Notes: generated by a model not told the origin, from the letters alone. 64,000 bases of DNA from Monodelphis domestica (GCF_027887165.1 NC_077227.1:349167207-349231206), one strand, 5' to 3'; positions 21,576 through 33,690 are shown, counted from the first letter of the stretch. Numbers and translations: made by a program.

Positions 21576-21804
21576 TTTTTTTCTTAAACTTTGTTTAGGA
21601 TAGGCAAATCTCTAGAAGGCTGGTCATACATTTGAAAGGGCTGGAAAGTAATTCATTTGGTTAGTAGGCCTAGCCCTAGGAATTATGTATTAAAGACAAT
21701 TGGAATGCAAAGTGAAAAAAAAGGGAGTACATACTAATTAGATCACTTGAGAGGAAAAGTGAATGAGAATGAGTGAGCAAATAAATAATCCTGCTGTGAA
21801 CCAA

Positions 21805-21925
21805 GGGGGATCAAAGGATCTTAGATTTAGGGTTAGAAAAAGAATCTTAGAGACCAACTTTCTCATTTTAAAGATAAGGAAATTGGGGCTCGGAGAGGCT
21901 AAGGAAATGACCAACACTCTGTAAA
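21805..21925 (-). repeat. THER-type SINE fragment
   Basis: ATCTTAGAGACCAACTTTCT, then AGATAAGGAAATTGGGGCTC. Confidence 0.55.
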
Positions 21926-22119
21926 TATTACTGTTATTGTTGCTGTTTTTATATTAATAATAATATTGTTATTGAAGCTATAGAGTTCTGTGACTTGGCC
22001 ACACAACTTAGTCTATTATGAATTAGAGCCCAGTTCTAACTCAGCTTCTATAGGTAGAATTTCTCAATCTACTATGTTAAGGAGAGAGTTGCCAAAAAAA
22101 ATCATTATAATAATTTATG

Positions 22120-22600
22120 CATTGAAATTAACTAATTTAAATACAAATAATTGCCAAGCAAATTTAGTGGTTACAATGATTTTTTATTTTAATCTTTGGA
22201 TTTAACCATTAAATTAAATTATTAGCTAACATAAGTCCTCAAATAAACCAATCCAGCTGTTTCTAAATTCTCAGCCTTATTTTGAAGTTGTTCTATGTGT
22301 TTGTCTGAGAGTGCAGGGTAGTGGATGGAATATCAGTATTGTGTCTCTCCCTTGAGGTTTCACTGGCTTTTTGGGCTGGGAACCTTGTCTTCCCTACTGT
22401 AGATTCCTTTGTATGAGGAAGAATCCTGCCTCTTTGGGGGGCTCTTCCTACTGCCATTCCAACCTGCCTTTGTAAACTGTGCTAAAGGCCCCCATATAAC
22501 CCAAGAAGATATGGGAATAGTCTTCATAACCTTGACCTAAAGCCTAGGGACTTTAGCTAGATAACTGGTGATTAAGATATCTAGAGGAGATTAATGATAC
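22120..22600. other. No feature recognised
   Basis: Unassigned intronic sequence. Confidence 0.4.
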
Positions 22601-23145
22601 TGATATGAGATAAAACCATTGAGGACATTTACTAACTGTGACTAGGCAAATCGCTTAACCTTTTCAGCTTCAGTTTCTTCATCTGTAAAATGGGTATAAC
22701 ACAGAAGGTTGTTGTGAGGATCAAATGAGATGATATATGTCAGGTGTTGTACAACCCAACACTGTAAATATTTTTTACATTTTACTATTATTGTTGCTGT
22801 TATTATATTTAAAGTATCATTATCATGGCCGCTATAGGAATCTATGACTTGTCCACTAAGCTTAGACCAGGCTAGAACTCACTTCTATAGGCTGCAAGGT
22901 CTATTGAATGGAGGGTGGGGCTGAGCATCTGGGATATTAGGGTTTCTTTGCTGCCTCTGCTACTTAGTAGCTGAGAGAGTATGGGCAAATCACTGAAACT
23001 TTCACTTTGTTTCTCATCTCTAAAACAGGAATCCCAGTACTTCTGCTACCTGTTTCTAAGGGTCCTTAGGTTCAAATGAGATAATGGATGTGAAAGACTT
23101 TTGCAAACCTTAAAACACTATATAAATGTCAGCTAGTCTATGAAA
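22600..23145 (+). repeat. Two MIR-type SINEs in series
   Basis: 22600-22775: CTTCATCTGTAAAATGGGTA, GGTTGTTGTGAGGATCAAAT. 22915-23145: GGGCAAATCACTGAAACTTT, then GGTTCAAATGAGATAATGGA and a tail ATAAATGTCAGCTA. Confidence 0.65.
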
Positions 23146-23169
23146 TAATAATTCTATGAAATGATTAAT

Positions 23170-23345
23170 AATTAATGAAATAATAATAGCTGACATTCCT
23201 ATTGTATTCTAAGGTTTTCAAAGGACCTTATATCCATTATCTCATTTTACATCCATGTCTCACAGTGCACCAGTAAAGCAGGTAAGGAAGAACATTATTC
23301 ACATTTTGATAGATGAGGCAAGTGAAAAGTCAAAAAGACACATCT
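23170..23345 (-). repeat. MIR-type SINE, antisense
   Basis: AATAGCTGACATTCCTATTG, TTATCTCATTTTACATCCAT. It faces the preceding plus-strand copy. Confidence 0.6.
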
Positions 23346-23349
23346 AAGG

Positions 23350-23555
23350 TTATTGTTGTTATTGCTTAGTTGTTTTCTAATTATGTCCAACCCTCTATGG
23401 CCCCATTTGGGGTTTTCTATTAGATTGGTTTGCCATTTCCTTCTCCAGCTCATTTGACACTTGAGGAAACTGAGGCAAACAATGTTAATTGACTTGCTCA
23501 GGATCAGATAGCTGATAAGTGTCTGAGGCCAGATTTGAACTCATAGTAGTGAGTA
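23350..23555 (-). mobile_element. RTE-tailed SINE
   Basis: ATTATGTCCAACCCTCTATG, GCCATTTCCTTCTCCAGCTC, GAGGAAACTGAGGCAAACAA, GCCAGATTTGAACTC. The head end is lost. Confidence 0.8.
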
Positions 23556-23699
23556 TTTGCTGAGCTAGATTTTGAATCCAAGTATTCTGAGACCTAGTTT
23601 GGTGATTTTTCTCCTCTACTGAACTGCTTATTCAGAAAGATTTAAGAAAACTAAACATCAATTTTGACATGTCTTCAATGTGAATTTCACCTACTTTTT

Positions 23700-24090
23700 G
23701 GCTTAATAATAATATGATGATAGCTTACATTCACATATACTATTTTAATGTTTAAAACATAGTTTATTCACACAAAGTAGTATTATCCTTATTTTTCAGA
23801 TGAGGAAGTTGAGGTTCCTCAGAAAGGTCAAGTGATTTGCTCATGGTTACACAGGTGGTAAGTGTCAGAGTAGTTTGCCAGGAATTTGGAGACAGTGTAG
23901 TATAATGAGAGAGCCCTGGACTTGTTCAGGAGACGTGGGTTCTAATCTCTGCCATGGACTGACTAGGTGACTTTAGATAAATTATTTCTCTTCTCTGGAA
24001 CTCTTTCCTCCTCTTCAGAGTGAGAGGATTGGACTAGCTAGATTCAGAGGCCCATTTTCCAGCTCTGACATTTTATATTCTCTGGTTCCC
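23700..24090. repeat. MIR (minus) followed by THER (plus)
   Basis: 23700-23885: TTATTTTTCAGATGAGGAAG, TCATGGTTACACAGGTGGTA. 23885-24090: AGAGAGCCCTGGACTTGTTC, then GAGGATTGGACTAGCTAGAT and TTTTCCAGCTCTGACATTTT. Confidence 0.6.
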
Positions 24091-24549
24091 CACTCCCTAG
24101 TGGCTGAGACCTGAGACTCCAGGGCCTGGCAGCAGGGAGAACATACCATCCCTGGGCGCAGGGAGGATCCCAGGAAGAAAGGGAAGAGAAGCTGTTTGGT
24201 GAGTGGTGGTTATGAAAACAAAATAAAACAAAACCAAAAAAAGGAAACAAGTCATATTAGAGAATATTTTAAAGCCATGTCCCCAGAATGGCCGCTTTCT
24301 TTTAGCTTGGAACTTGTGACTATTTCAGAATATCTGACTCTGGTCTGGTATTCCCAACCCTTCACATGCTCAGTTGATTGATGGAGTGGATCTTGGTAAT
24401 GCATAGTTCTCAGGATGATTGGAATAGCTCATGGGATCCAGAGCTGACCTGAGCTGTTCTTAGGACCATGTAGATAATTTGGGGAACACCCAATTGATCA
24501 TTCAAAACAAAAAAGCCTCCCCAACTCCCAAGATAACAACTGTCTTTCC

Positions 24550-24730
24550 TCAGGAAAAGCACTGGATGAGGAATCAAGTGTGATCTGTGTTCTAGACCCA
24601 GCTCTGCCATTATTGGCTCGGTGACTTTGGGCTTCACTTCTTTCTAGATCTCACTTTTCTCATACGGAAATGATAGGGGTTGGACTTCATGATCTCTGAG
24701 GGCCCTTCCAGCCCTTGAATTCTGAAGCCA
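24550..24730 (+). repeat. THER-type SINE, plus
   Basis: TAGACCCAGCTCTGCCATTA, TGATAGGGGTTGGACTTCAT, GGGCCCTTCCAGCCCTTGAA. Confidence 0.6.
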
Positions 24731-25854
24731 CTTTGGTGTTTCTCATTTTCCATTTATTGAGCTCTTGTGTTTGAAACTCCTATGAGTTATTGAGCTCTTC
24801 CTATTGAAAGTCCTATGCCAAATGCTGTGGGAAATGGGACTAAGTAGAAAACACGGACTTTTCTAAGGGAATTTGTGGTTATGACTCTAACTCAGAATAT
24901 ATTATCAACAGTTACTTTTGAAAACAGTCCCATGTGTAATTTTTAAAAATATTACCCCACTTTGTCAATGGAAAAGGAAGATACTTTCTGGAAGAGATTC
25001 TTTAAGGAACATTTTGCTCTACTGAATCAAATGCTAATTCAAAAACAATGACCAAATAGCACAGTGGGATCTGATATTCTCTACATCTTTCAGAATGACA
25101 GCAAAATGTAGTTCATTGTCAAATACTGACTGCAAACACCTGCCTATTCCCTATGAGTAGCTTCATCAAGGAGAACCCCAATGTACATGTGGATGAATCT
25201 CAGAAAAATTTCATGCATGGGAAAGTAGACATGTAGTGTAGTAGTTATTGGTATTCTTTTGATTGTCTTTTTCTAATATTAAAAAGATTTTTTTCTTCAC
25301 TGTTGGTATTTTCTTCTCCTTCACATATGCACTTTAATCTTTTAGCACCCTCACAGTTATGTTGCCTCCAGCATGGAGCTCTTCTATGTACAATTGATCC
25401 AATACAAGTGTTTTCTTAACTTTGTTCTCTTTAGTTCATTTCTATTCCTTTATCAGCACATCTGGGACTATGATATTAGAATCCAAGAATTCAGGGATGA
25501 AAAATTAGTTATAAAAGTTGCTGCAGACTATTATCATTTTCTTCTTTGTTGTCCTCCTTCCGTTTTCCTCCTTAAATTGTTGTAGAATAGCTTTGCTTAA
25601 TTTGTTCTCTTGCCAAGGTGTCTTTAAACTACTTTTACATTCTATTGCTTCTTTTTTGTTTTATGAGGTAGGATACTACTTATAATCGGCCAGTATCCTT
25701 CATTATAAAATTTTACAAATGCATTTATACTTAAGCTATTGTTGCCTCTCTTTCTCCCTCCCTCCTGCTCCCCCCCCCCCTTCTCTGAAATCAAATGTTT
25801 GCTGACTAAAATGCTTTTAAAATCTCAGTCCCCTTGTAAGGTCAATTGATTGGC
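24731..25854. other. No feature recognised
   Basis: AT-rich. 24950-25230 has a texture like the RTE fragment further right but I could not confirm it. A poly-C run lies at about 25773-25781. Confidence 0.35.
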
Positions 25855-26070
25855 AGCAAAATGGCATGCTAGATAGAGCACTAGACTTGGAGTCAGGAAG
25901 AATTGGCTTCAATCTTGCTTCAGTTGCTTACTAGCTATGTAACCCTCTAAGATAGATAAAATAATGGTGCCTACCTCACAGTGTTGTTGTGAAGAACAAA
26001 TGAGGTAATGTATGTAAAGTGCTTTTGTAAACCTTAAAATGCAATATAAAATCTATCTATTATTTTCAGT
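25855..26070 (+). repeat. MIR-type SINE
   Basis: Head GATAGAGCACTAGACTTGGA, then AGTTGCTTACTAGCTATG, ACCTCACAGTGTTGTTGTGA and a tail near 26060. Its head resembles miR-378a-3p by sequence; see the findings. Confidence 0.7.
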
Positions 26071-26274
26071 TAAAATGATGAATAAAATTATAATAATCAG
26101 TATTGATGTCCTTTCTGTTGTCCATTACTCATTTTTCATTCTAAATTATTTTTTAAAATAGTTTGGGATTGTGTCATTTTAGTTATATGGCATTTCTCCC
26201 CCCATGGCTGTTCTTTCTTCTAGCTTTAAACTAATTCTTATCATTGGGTAATCTATCCAGCTTGTCCATACATC

Positions 26275-26905
26275 ATGGACATCCAGTACAAATGGATATT
26301 GGTTTGGACCCAGAATTAAACAGGAGGAAGAAAGTGGGATTGACTTCAGGAAATTACAGAGTTCCTTGAATTAACCGAAGTTTCTTCTGGAAACAAAGGA
26401 TGATCTTTGTATTACAAATATTCTAAAAGTTTTATTTCATGACTGTGAGATATGGAGTATAGCATACTCAGAAGAATTGAAAATTAGTATCTCATGAAGG
26501 CAATGGAGAGACACAAGGTGGGTGTGAGCAGGCTGCAACATGTAACCAGGGAAGAACTTGATGGAGTAAAGAATAGACTCAGGGAAATATATGATAGTTA
26601 AAGAACATGGACTGATCTTGTGGCAAGTATACAGGATGACAAAGTAGACAGCTTGAGTGCCCCAATGGCATTTTTTAAATTTTAGGAGAAATAGAGAAAG
26701 ACCTCCAGCTACCCGAGTGACAGACTTAAGGAAGGAAATGGAGAGTCACAAAGTGTTAGGTAGGAGGCATGGATAAGTATTAATCAGCCTCACTAGAGAG
26801 TAAATTCAAATCAATGAAATCACAGATCCATTGATTAACTGCTATAGCCGGGATTAGTCCTATGTCCACCAGCAGGTCATTTGGTAGTGAAGGACTATCA
26901 TCTTA
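26275..26905 (+). mobile_element. RTE-clade LINE, 3' part of the reverse transcriptase ORF
   Basis: The translated pattern, with stops and shifts, reads HDCEIWSIAYSEELK, then GKNLME and a KEHG.I segment, followed by GKTSSYPSDR-like and ESHKVLG: the layout of RTE ORF C-termini, where a DGCETW-type motif precedes a basic DDI-type segment. It is a pseudogene fragment. Its own 3' end does not carry the tail seen in the RTE-tailed SINEs here, so it is not necessarily their partner. Confidence 0.6.
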
Positions 26906-26964
26906 GCTTTGTAGACTTCATAGACAAATTTGATTGCTTTAATAATCAGCCCCTGTCACTAACT

Positions 26965-27168
26965 CATTTTTTTCAACCCATATCTTCCATCTTAGAATCA
27001 ATGCTGTGTATTGGTTCCAAGACAGGAGAGTGATAATGGGCTAAGCAATAGGGGTTAAGTGACTTGCTCAGGGTCACACAGTTAGGAAGTGACTGAGACC
27101 AAATTTAAACCTAAGCCCTCCTGTCTTTAGGTCTGGCTCTCAATCCATTGAGCCACCTAGTTGCCCCC
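26965..27168 (-). mobile_element. MAR1-like SINE, full length
   Basis: ATATCTTCCATCTTAGAATC, GGTTAAGTGACTTGCTCAGG, CATTGAGCCACCTAGTTGCC. Confidence 0.85.
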
Positions 27169-27280
27169 TAACGTATATTTTAAAAAAATACATACTGATG
27201 AGAGTGACTTTTCCTATCTTGAATTGATTGGCCAACATCATTAAAAGTACAAAAGGAACAACTTTCTTTCACATAGCTTT

Positions 27281-27474
27281 GATTTTTTTCCCTTTTAAAA
27301 TCCTTATCTTCTATCTTAGAATCAATACTGTCTATTAAGTCCAAGACAGAAGAGCAGCAAGGGCTAGGCAATGGGAATTAAGTGACTTGTCCAGGGTCAC
27401 ACAGTTAGGAAGTGTCCGAACCTCCCATCTCTAGGCCTTGCTGATTCTCAATCCACTGAGCCACCTAGCTGCCC
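27281..27474 (-). mobile_element. MAR1-like SINE with target-site duplication
   Basis: Poly(T) side at left, CTATCTTAGAATCAATACTG, ending GAGCCACCTAGCTGCCC. CATAGCTTT is found at 27272-27280 and again at 27475-27483, a plausible target duplication. An internal stretch is missing relative to the other copies (after GGAAGTGTC). Confidence 0.85.
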
Positions 27475-27549
27475 CATAGCTTTATTTTTTGAATGCATTA
27501 CTAATCATATATAAAAATAACAATTATAGTGGATAAAACTTAATTTTCA

Positions 27550-27770
27550 TATTAGAGACAGAAACAGTGCTGTATAGGACAAAGAACATTGGTCTTAGAG
27601 TCAAGAGTCTTGGGTTTAAATCTCATTTCTGTCACATACTAGCTATGGAGCTCTGGGCAAGTCAGTTCTACTTCTACATATTCATCTATGAAATGGGTAT
27701 AATAATTTTTATATAAAACTCAGGAATGTTGTAAAGAAAACACTATAAATCTTAAAAAGCTTTAGAAATA
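27550..27770 (+). repeat. MIR-type SINE
   Basis: TGGTCTTAGAGTCAAGAGTC, ACATACTAGCTATGGAGC, GGGCAAGTCAGTTCTACTTC. Confidence 0.65.
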
Positions 27771-28281
27771 AGAATCTTCTTGGAAATAGGCAGGACAATG
27801 GGGGAGAAAGAAAATGAGACATATTTTAGGATATAGTCGTAGCTAATGTGAGAATTTGTTTCTCTTAAATAAGCATGTTTATTATAATATTTATAAATTT
27901 TATATTTATAAAAATCAAATATATTATTGCTACATATTGTGCTATTCATGAAAAATAAAAATAAATGGTAACAAAAAAGGAAAAAAACATTTTTGTGTTA
28001 GGTTCTGAAAAACAAAGAAGAATAAAGGAAAAAATGCTTAAAAAAAGAAATGAGTGTCATCGTTATTTCTTGCCTTCATGTGGAAACATGCTAAATTTAT
28101 TTGTAATTCTATTATAACAGAATTTTACTGTGAGGAGATTAAGGAAGAATCAAAGAGCATTAAGACAACGAATCACCATTTTTTCATTATGATCAGCAAC
28201 TGTGTGGAGCAGCTACTATATGCAGAAAACTGGGGGAACAGGAAAGTATTTTAGGCATCGACCTTGATTTAAAGGACAGTT
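27771..28281. other. AT-rich, no feature recognised
   Basis: Long A/T runs, no clear repeat. Confidence 0.4.
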
Positions 28282-28530
28282 AGGGCAGCTGGGTGGTGCA
28301 GTGGATAGAATAGAGGCCTGGAGTCAGGAAGATACATCTTTGGGAATTCAAATCTGGCCTCAGATACTTAACTAACTTTGTCACCCTGGGCAAGTCACTT
28401 AACCCTGTTTGTCTCAGTTTCCTCATCTGTCAAATGAACTAGAGAAGGAAATGGCAAGCCACTCCAGTATCTTTGCCAAGAAAACCCCAAATGCAGTCTC
28501 AGAAGGGACAGACATAATTGAAAATTACTG
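28282..28530 (+). mobile_element. RTE-tailed SINE, full length
   Basis: AGGGCAGCTGGGTGGTGCAG, CTGGGCAAGTCACTTAACCC, CACTCCAGTATCTTTGCCAA, ending GGACAGACATAATTGAAAAT. Confidence 0.9.
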
Positions 28531-28574
28531 GAAATTATGACCAGAAATTATAGTCTAGTTAGGATGACATAAAA

Positions 28575-29090
28575 ATAACCATTAGTCAATGAGCATTTAT
28601 TAAGTGTTTACTGTGTTCCAGGCATTGTGCCTTTAACCCCTGAGGATACAAAGACCCTGTGAAATTATTTCTGCCTTCAGAGAGCTTATATTCTAATGAG
28701 GGAGATAGCATTCATATACTCTTAACATGTATATCCTCTAGCGATATATATGAGACATATGCAAATCCAATATAAGGGCAGTGATGGAAGATGTAGTACA
28801 ATTTGTGAGGAACAGTGAGTAGGCTGGTATGGGTAAATAGTAGATAGTTTAAGAAGACTGGAAAGGAAAGAAGGGACCAGATTTAGAAGAGATTTCATTA
28901 GTACATGGCAACAGTGAAATGAGAAGTACATACAAGTGCTGTAGGAATTCAGGAGAGGTAGTATCACTGGGAGTTAGGGCACAACTTAGTCATTAATCCA
29001 TGTGAATATTTGGAGGTCTTAGTAGATTGCTAGTTCAATAGGAGTCACCAGCATATTGTGGTGACCAAAAACCTTAATATGGTCTCAGGC
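28575..29090 (-). mobile_element. L2 3' part
   Basis: AGCATTTATTAAGTGTTTAC, TGAGGATACAAAGACCCTGT, AAGAAGACTGGAAAGGAAAG. Confidence 0.7.
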
Positions 29091-29104
29091 TGTACCTATA
29101 GAAG

Positions 29105-29550
29105 TATGCCATCCATAAAGAAGGAGATAGAGATGAACTAATGCAAAATGAAGTGAGCAGAACCAGGAGAACATTATACAGAACAACAGCAGTATCGTAT
29201 AATGATCATCCATGAATGTCTTGACTATTCTCTGTGATACAGTGATTCAAGACAATCCCAAAGGATTCATGAAAAATACTACTCACTTGCAGAGAAAGAA
29301 CTGATGGAGTTTGAATGAAGTTTGAAGCATACTATTTTCATTTTTTTGTTTGTTTCATGAGTCCTCCTCAACATGACCAATGTGAAAATGTTTTGTATGA
29401 TTGCACATGTATAACCTAGATCAAATTGTTTACTGTCTCAGGAGAGGAGAGGTAAGAAAGGGAGGAAAAGAATCTGGAACTCAAACTTTGGGAAAACAAA
29501 TGTTAAAAATTGTTAGTTATTGGAAACATAGAATAAAGTTTTACCTTAAA
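29105..29550 (+). mobile_element. L1 3' end
   Basis: CAGAACCAGGAGAACATTAT, GAATGTTTTGTATG-like 3' UTR, GAATCTGGAACTCAAACTTT and an A-rich end near 29550. Confidence 0.8.
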
Positions 29551-29559
29551 AACCCACAT

Positions 29560-29765
29560 AAGGGAAGCTAGGTAACACAGTGGCTAGAGTGCCAGACTTG
29601 GTGTCTGGAGGACCTATGTTCAAATGTGGTCCCAGAGATGTACTAGCTGTGTGACCCTGGGCAAGTCACTTAACCCCCATTGCCTAGCCCTTACTGCTCT
29701 TTTGTCTTAGATACTAAGTATCAATTCAAAGACAGAAAGACGGTAATGGTTTTAAAAAGAAAATA
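29560..29765 (+). mobile_element. MAR1-like SINE, plus orientation
   Basis: GGAAGCTAGGTAACACAGTG, GGGCAAGTCACTTAACCCCC, CATTGCCTAGCCCTTACTGC, ending with GACGGTAATGGTTTTAAAAA. Confidence 0.85.
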
Positions 29766-30044
29766 AAACCCAGGGTCAGAGCATTTGTGGACATCATATT
29801 TTAGAGGAGACACTGTGAAGCTATTTTTAGAAAAGGGTACCAGGATATTAGGGAATCTGAAAATCCTGACATGCAAGTATTAGTTGAAGGAATTAGGGTT
29901 AATAATTCTCTTTAGAACTAGTTCTTCTCTAGACCTAGAGAAGATTTAGAGAAAACATGATTCCTGTCTTCTTCATGTGAAGGAATGTTTTGTGGGAAAA
30001 AAATTGAGACTTGTACATGGTCCAAGAGGTACAGTACCCAAGAC

Positions 30045-30690
30045 TTAGAGAGGGAAGACAGTTACAGGGGGAGCATTATGAAAGGTTTATATATAAGATG
30101 GGTTTTGATCTGAATTTTGAAAGAAGCAAGGAATCCTAGAAGACAAAGGGGAAGAGGAAGTGTGTTCCAGGCATGGGTTGTTGCCCATGAAAAGACATTG
30201 AGATGGGAGATAGAGTGCCATGTGTGAGGGACCAAAAAAAGGCCAGCATAGCAAGACTATAGAGTATGGGAAGGGGATGAATGTATAATGAGTCTGGAAA
30301 GATAGGGTGGGGCCAAGTTATAAAAGACTTGAAAAGCCAAGTGGAATAGTTTATGTTTAATTTTAGAGGCAATAAGGAACCACTGAGTTTTAGTTTCAAA
30401 CTGAAGTTTGAGTTAAGGGAATGGCATAGTTTGATATGTTCTTTAGTGAGATCACTTTGGCAGCTGTGTGGAATATGGATCAGGGTGGGGAGAGAGAAGC
30501 AGAAGAGAAGAGACACAAAGAAAAATAGAGATAGAGAGAAAGTATCCAAAAGGGGAAATTTATCAATTACTAAGTTCTTCAGAGAGATCAAGAAAAATGC
30601 AGACTGGGGGGGAGGGGGGTAAGGGAAACCATCTGGTTTCGCAATTATGTGATTTTGGTAGCATTAGAGAGAGCAACTTCAGTTGAGTTA
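30045..30690 (-). mobile_element. L2, antisense
   Basis: GTGTTCCAGGCATGGGTTGT, GGGGCCAAGTTATAAAAGAC, GATCACTTTGGCAGCTGTGT. A 151-codon minus-strand frame runs through the L2 3' UTR and is not a gene. Confidence 0.75.
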
Positions 30691-30849
30691 GGAGGCCAGA
30701 TTGGATGGAATTAAGAAACAAAGGTGGGGATTTGCTAAAGTAACATCTTATATATCAGAGCAGAAATTCAGATTCCCTTTTTTGCCTTTAGGTAGACTGT
30801 TAAATTTAGGGACAAACTACTAGTAGTATAATTTGACTGGAATGTAGGG

Positions 30850-31400
30850 TTCTTGAAGAGGAATAGTATGCAAGCAGATTACTTTGTCAGGTGGAGCCAA
30901 GTTTTGTAGGGCCTTTTGATGTCAGTCTCGTGAATTTGTATTTTCTCCTAGAATAATGGGGAACCACTGATGCTTTTGAGCAAGGAAAGGACAATGATGT
31001 GGTCAAACCAATTTCATTGGAAGATCATTTTAGCAGCTGTGCAGAGGGTGGATTGGAGAGAAAGAATAAAAATAGGAAGATCAATTAGGAGGTTATTATA
31101 GTAGTCCAGGTGGAAATGAGGTTTTGAGCTAGTGTGGCTGCTATATGAGTAGAGGAAAGGATATGGTTGTAAGAGATGGGAGAATTGACAGGTGTAGGAA
31201 ACTGATTGGACATGAGGGATGAGGAAGAGGGATGACTCTAGAATGACTCAGTTTATGAACCTTGGTGACAGTGAGTGTACCATTGAACTCAACTGAAATA
31301 GAGAAGTTTGGAGGATGTAAGATTATGTTGAAGGAGGAAGACCATTTGTTCAGTCCATCAACAAGCATTTATTAAATGCCTATAATGTAGCAGGGACTGG
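30850..31400 (-). mobile_element. L2, antisense, ORF 3' half
   Basis: GGAGCCAAGTTTTGTAGGGC, TTAGCAGCTGTGCAGAGGGT, TATAGTAGTCCAGGTGGAAA, then GACAGTGAGTGTACCATTGA. It repeats the segment order of the copy at 30045-30690, so it is a separate insertion. Confidence 0.75.
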
Positions 31401-31499
31401 ACTTGTTGACTTTGAGTTGCCTATGAACCATCCAAGAGGAATTATCCAGTTAGCAATTAATAAGTACTTCATGGTTCAGGAGAGAGATTAGGGACAGAT

Positions 31500-32145
31500 A
31501 GCCATTACACCTCTTGCCTAGACAATTACTATAACCTTCCCATTGGTTTCCCCACATTTGCCCTCTCTCTTCTGCAATCCATCTTTAACACAGTTCTACT
31601 AAATTGATATTCCTAAAATATGGCCAATATCATTTTCTTAATCAAGTTTCACTGGCTTCCTATTCCCTTAAGGACAAAATATAAATTACTTTGGTATTCA
31701 AAGCCTTTCAGTTTGATTTTAGTTTATCTTCTTAGGCTAAATACATACTACTTCCCCTCATGTGTTCTGTGTTCTTTTCAAATTTACTTACTGCTATTCA
31801 ACATAAACATGACATTACAACTCCCTGCCTCTATGTCCATGCATAAGCTGTGACACATGCCTACAATTTTCTCCTTCCTCACCCCTACTCACAATTACTA
31901 AGGAATCAAAATTCAAGCTCAGGTACTGCCTCCTTCCATAGAACTTTCCTGATTCCTCCTGGAAATCGTTAGTTTCTTCCTCCAGATAATTTTTTATTTT
32001 TGTCTATTTGCTGACATCTCATTCCCCCCTAGCATTCAGTAGAATGTAAGCTCCTTGAAAGCTAGGACTATTTAATTTTTGCTTTTGTATATCTTGAGTA
32101 TCCTGTACACAGTAGGCATTTGATATTCTTGTTGACTGGACTGAG
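31500..32145 (+). mobile_element. L2, sense, 3' part
   Basis: CTTGCCTAGACAATTACTAT, TGGCTTCCTATTCCCTTAAG, GTAAGCTCCTTGAAAGCTAG, ending near ACACAGTAGGCATTTGA. Confidence 0.75.
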
Positions 32146-32165
32146 CTGCATAAAGATAATACTTT

Positions 32166-32410
32166 AAGAGGCAACTAGGTGGCTCAGTGGATAGAGAGCC
32201 AGTCCTAGATATAGAAGTTCAAATATATGGGTTCAAATTTGGCCTTCAATACATCCTAACTATGTGACCCTGGGCAAGTCACTTAACCCTGTTTTGTCTA
32301 AGTTTCTTCATCTGTCAAATGAGCTGGAAAAGGAAATAGCAAACCATTTCAGCATCTTTACCAAGAAAATCTCATGGGATCACAAAGAGTCAAATATGAC
32401 TGAACAACAG
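32166..32410 (+). mobile_element. RTE-tailed SINE, full length
   Basis: AGAGGCAACTAGGTGGCTCA, GGGCAAGTCACTTAACCCTG, AGCATCTTTACCAAGAAAAT, ending ATATGACTGAACAACA. Confidence 0.9.
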
Positions 32411-32439
32411 TCTTGGAGAGGACAGTCCCTGCCTAATGT

Positions 32440-33060
32440 TAGACTGTAAAGCCAAACTGTAAAGAATTGCAATGTGAGTGCATAGGAGGTCGAAGGAGAG
32501 AGAGGAGACAATTCTGCCTAGGAGTTTGGTCCTTAAAAGGGAGAAGAGATTCTCAATGAGAGCTTGAGTGAATAGCAGAGTCCAGCGATGGATTTTTTGA
32601 GGTTGTGGTGAAACTGAGAATAAGCAAGGAGTGAAAAAAAGAACTAGTATGTGAGGACTGGATATGAACAAGAGGGGTAAACTCTGGATGGAAATGAAGA
32701 GAATTGGATCAATAGGGAGAAAGACTGCATCTTCCTCAGGGATAAGAGCAAAGGAGAGAGATAAGTAAAAGCTTAAAAAAGCAATTCTTGAGTGAGCAGT
32801 TGGGGAAGTTGAAAGAGAAGGGCAGTGGAGTATTAGAAGACCCTGAATATGACTCTCTGGATCAGTAAGGAGTTGCTTTGACCTTCATCTGGGGGAAGTC
32901 ATTGGGACAGCAAGAATTGATTCCATGCTTACTATATTCCTATGCTAAATGCTACGTAAGCATCCTGAGAATACAAATACAATTTGAAAGATAGTCCCTC
33001 CTCTCAAAAAACTTGTGTTCTAATGGGGGAAGATATAAAACGAAGCAAAAAGGGAGTGGG
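32440..33060 (-). mobile_element. L2 pieces, antisense
   Basis: 32440-32900 matches the antisense L2 ORF only loosely. 32905-33060 is a clearer 3' end: ATGCTTACTATATTCCTATG and TTGTGTTCTAATGGGGGAAG. Confidence 0.5.
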
Positions 33061-33404
33061 GAGGAGCCAAAGGTACTCAGATTTGGGCAACCCTAATGAA
33101 TGCTATTGTTGAAAGTTGGTTCAAATAGTTTCTTTCACACAGCTTAGAGACCCTGTACCTTTGGAATTTCCTTCTGTAGAACTATTTCCTTTTCATCCAT
33201 TCTGCACACTTTGGAAAAGTGAAGTGAGTTCCCCCCAATAACTTAATGGCTATAGGTAGCATTAACCTAAAGGTAGCAAAACCCTGATTTTCAACCCTGA
33301 CCTCAGGCCCTTTCACTCTGTCTGTTCTTTATCTGCTTCCTTGGAAGAGATAATGTCAGAGATGTGTTGTTTTTCCCTCATTTGGGGCAGCTCGACTCTC
33401 GGAT
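33061..33404. other. No feature recognised
   Basis: Unassigned intronic sequence. Confidence 0.4.
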
Positions 33405-33690
33405 TTTGTAGGGGTCATTGTTGCTTGTTCTTAATTTTTGAAGAGGAACACAGGGTGATGGCTTGACGTACACAAATTGGATTTAAGTGAGGCAGGGTTG
33501 CACAGAGTTGGTCTAGAATCACTGAAGTCTAGTGGCAGGACAAAAGTCAGGATGACTGGGGATGACCTGGGATAGAATAGATAACATTAGTGCCGTTAAT
33601 GTCTGACCAAACTTTAAGGGCTCCACAGCTGCTGCTTCATCCACCTTTATGCCCCTTGGAACAAATTGTTTTTATCTATTTGCCTGTTCC
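33405..33690 (+). repeat. Dispersed marsupial repeat, family not named
   Basis: TTGATTTGG-related text AAATTGGATTTAAGTGAGGC, then CAGGGTTGCACAGAGTTGGT, CTAGTGGCAGGACAAAAGTC and GGATGACTGGGGATGACCTG. I recognise this as an abundant marsupial interspersed repeat but cannot give the family name. Confidence 0.5.

Noticed and set aside
29590..29760. tRNA genes suggested by A/B-box-like SINE heads throughout
   Set aside because: These are tRNA-derived SINE heads with core and tail attached; none folds as an intact tRNA.
30136..30591. 151-codon minus-strand frame
   Set aside because: It lies in the 3' UTR side of an old L2 copy; chance open frame.
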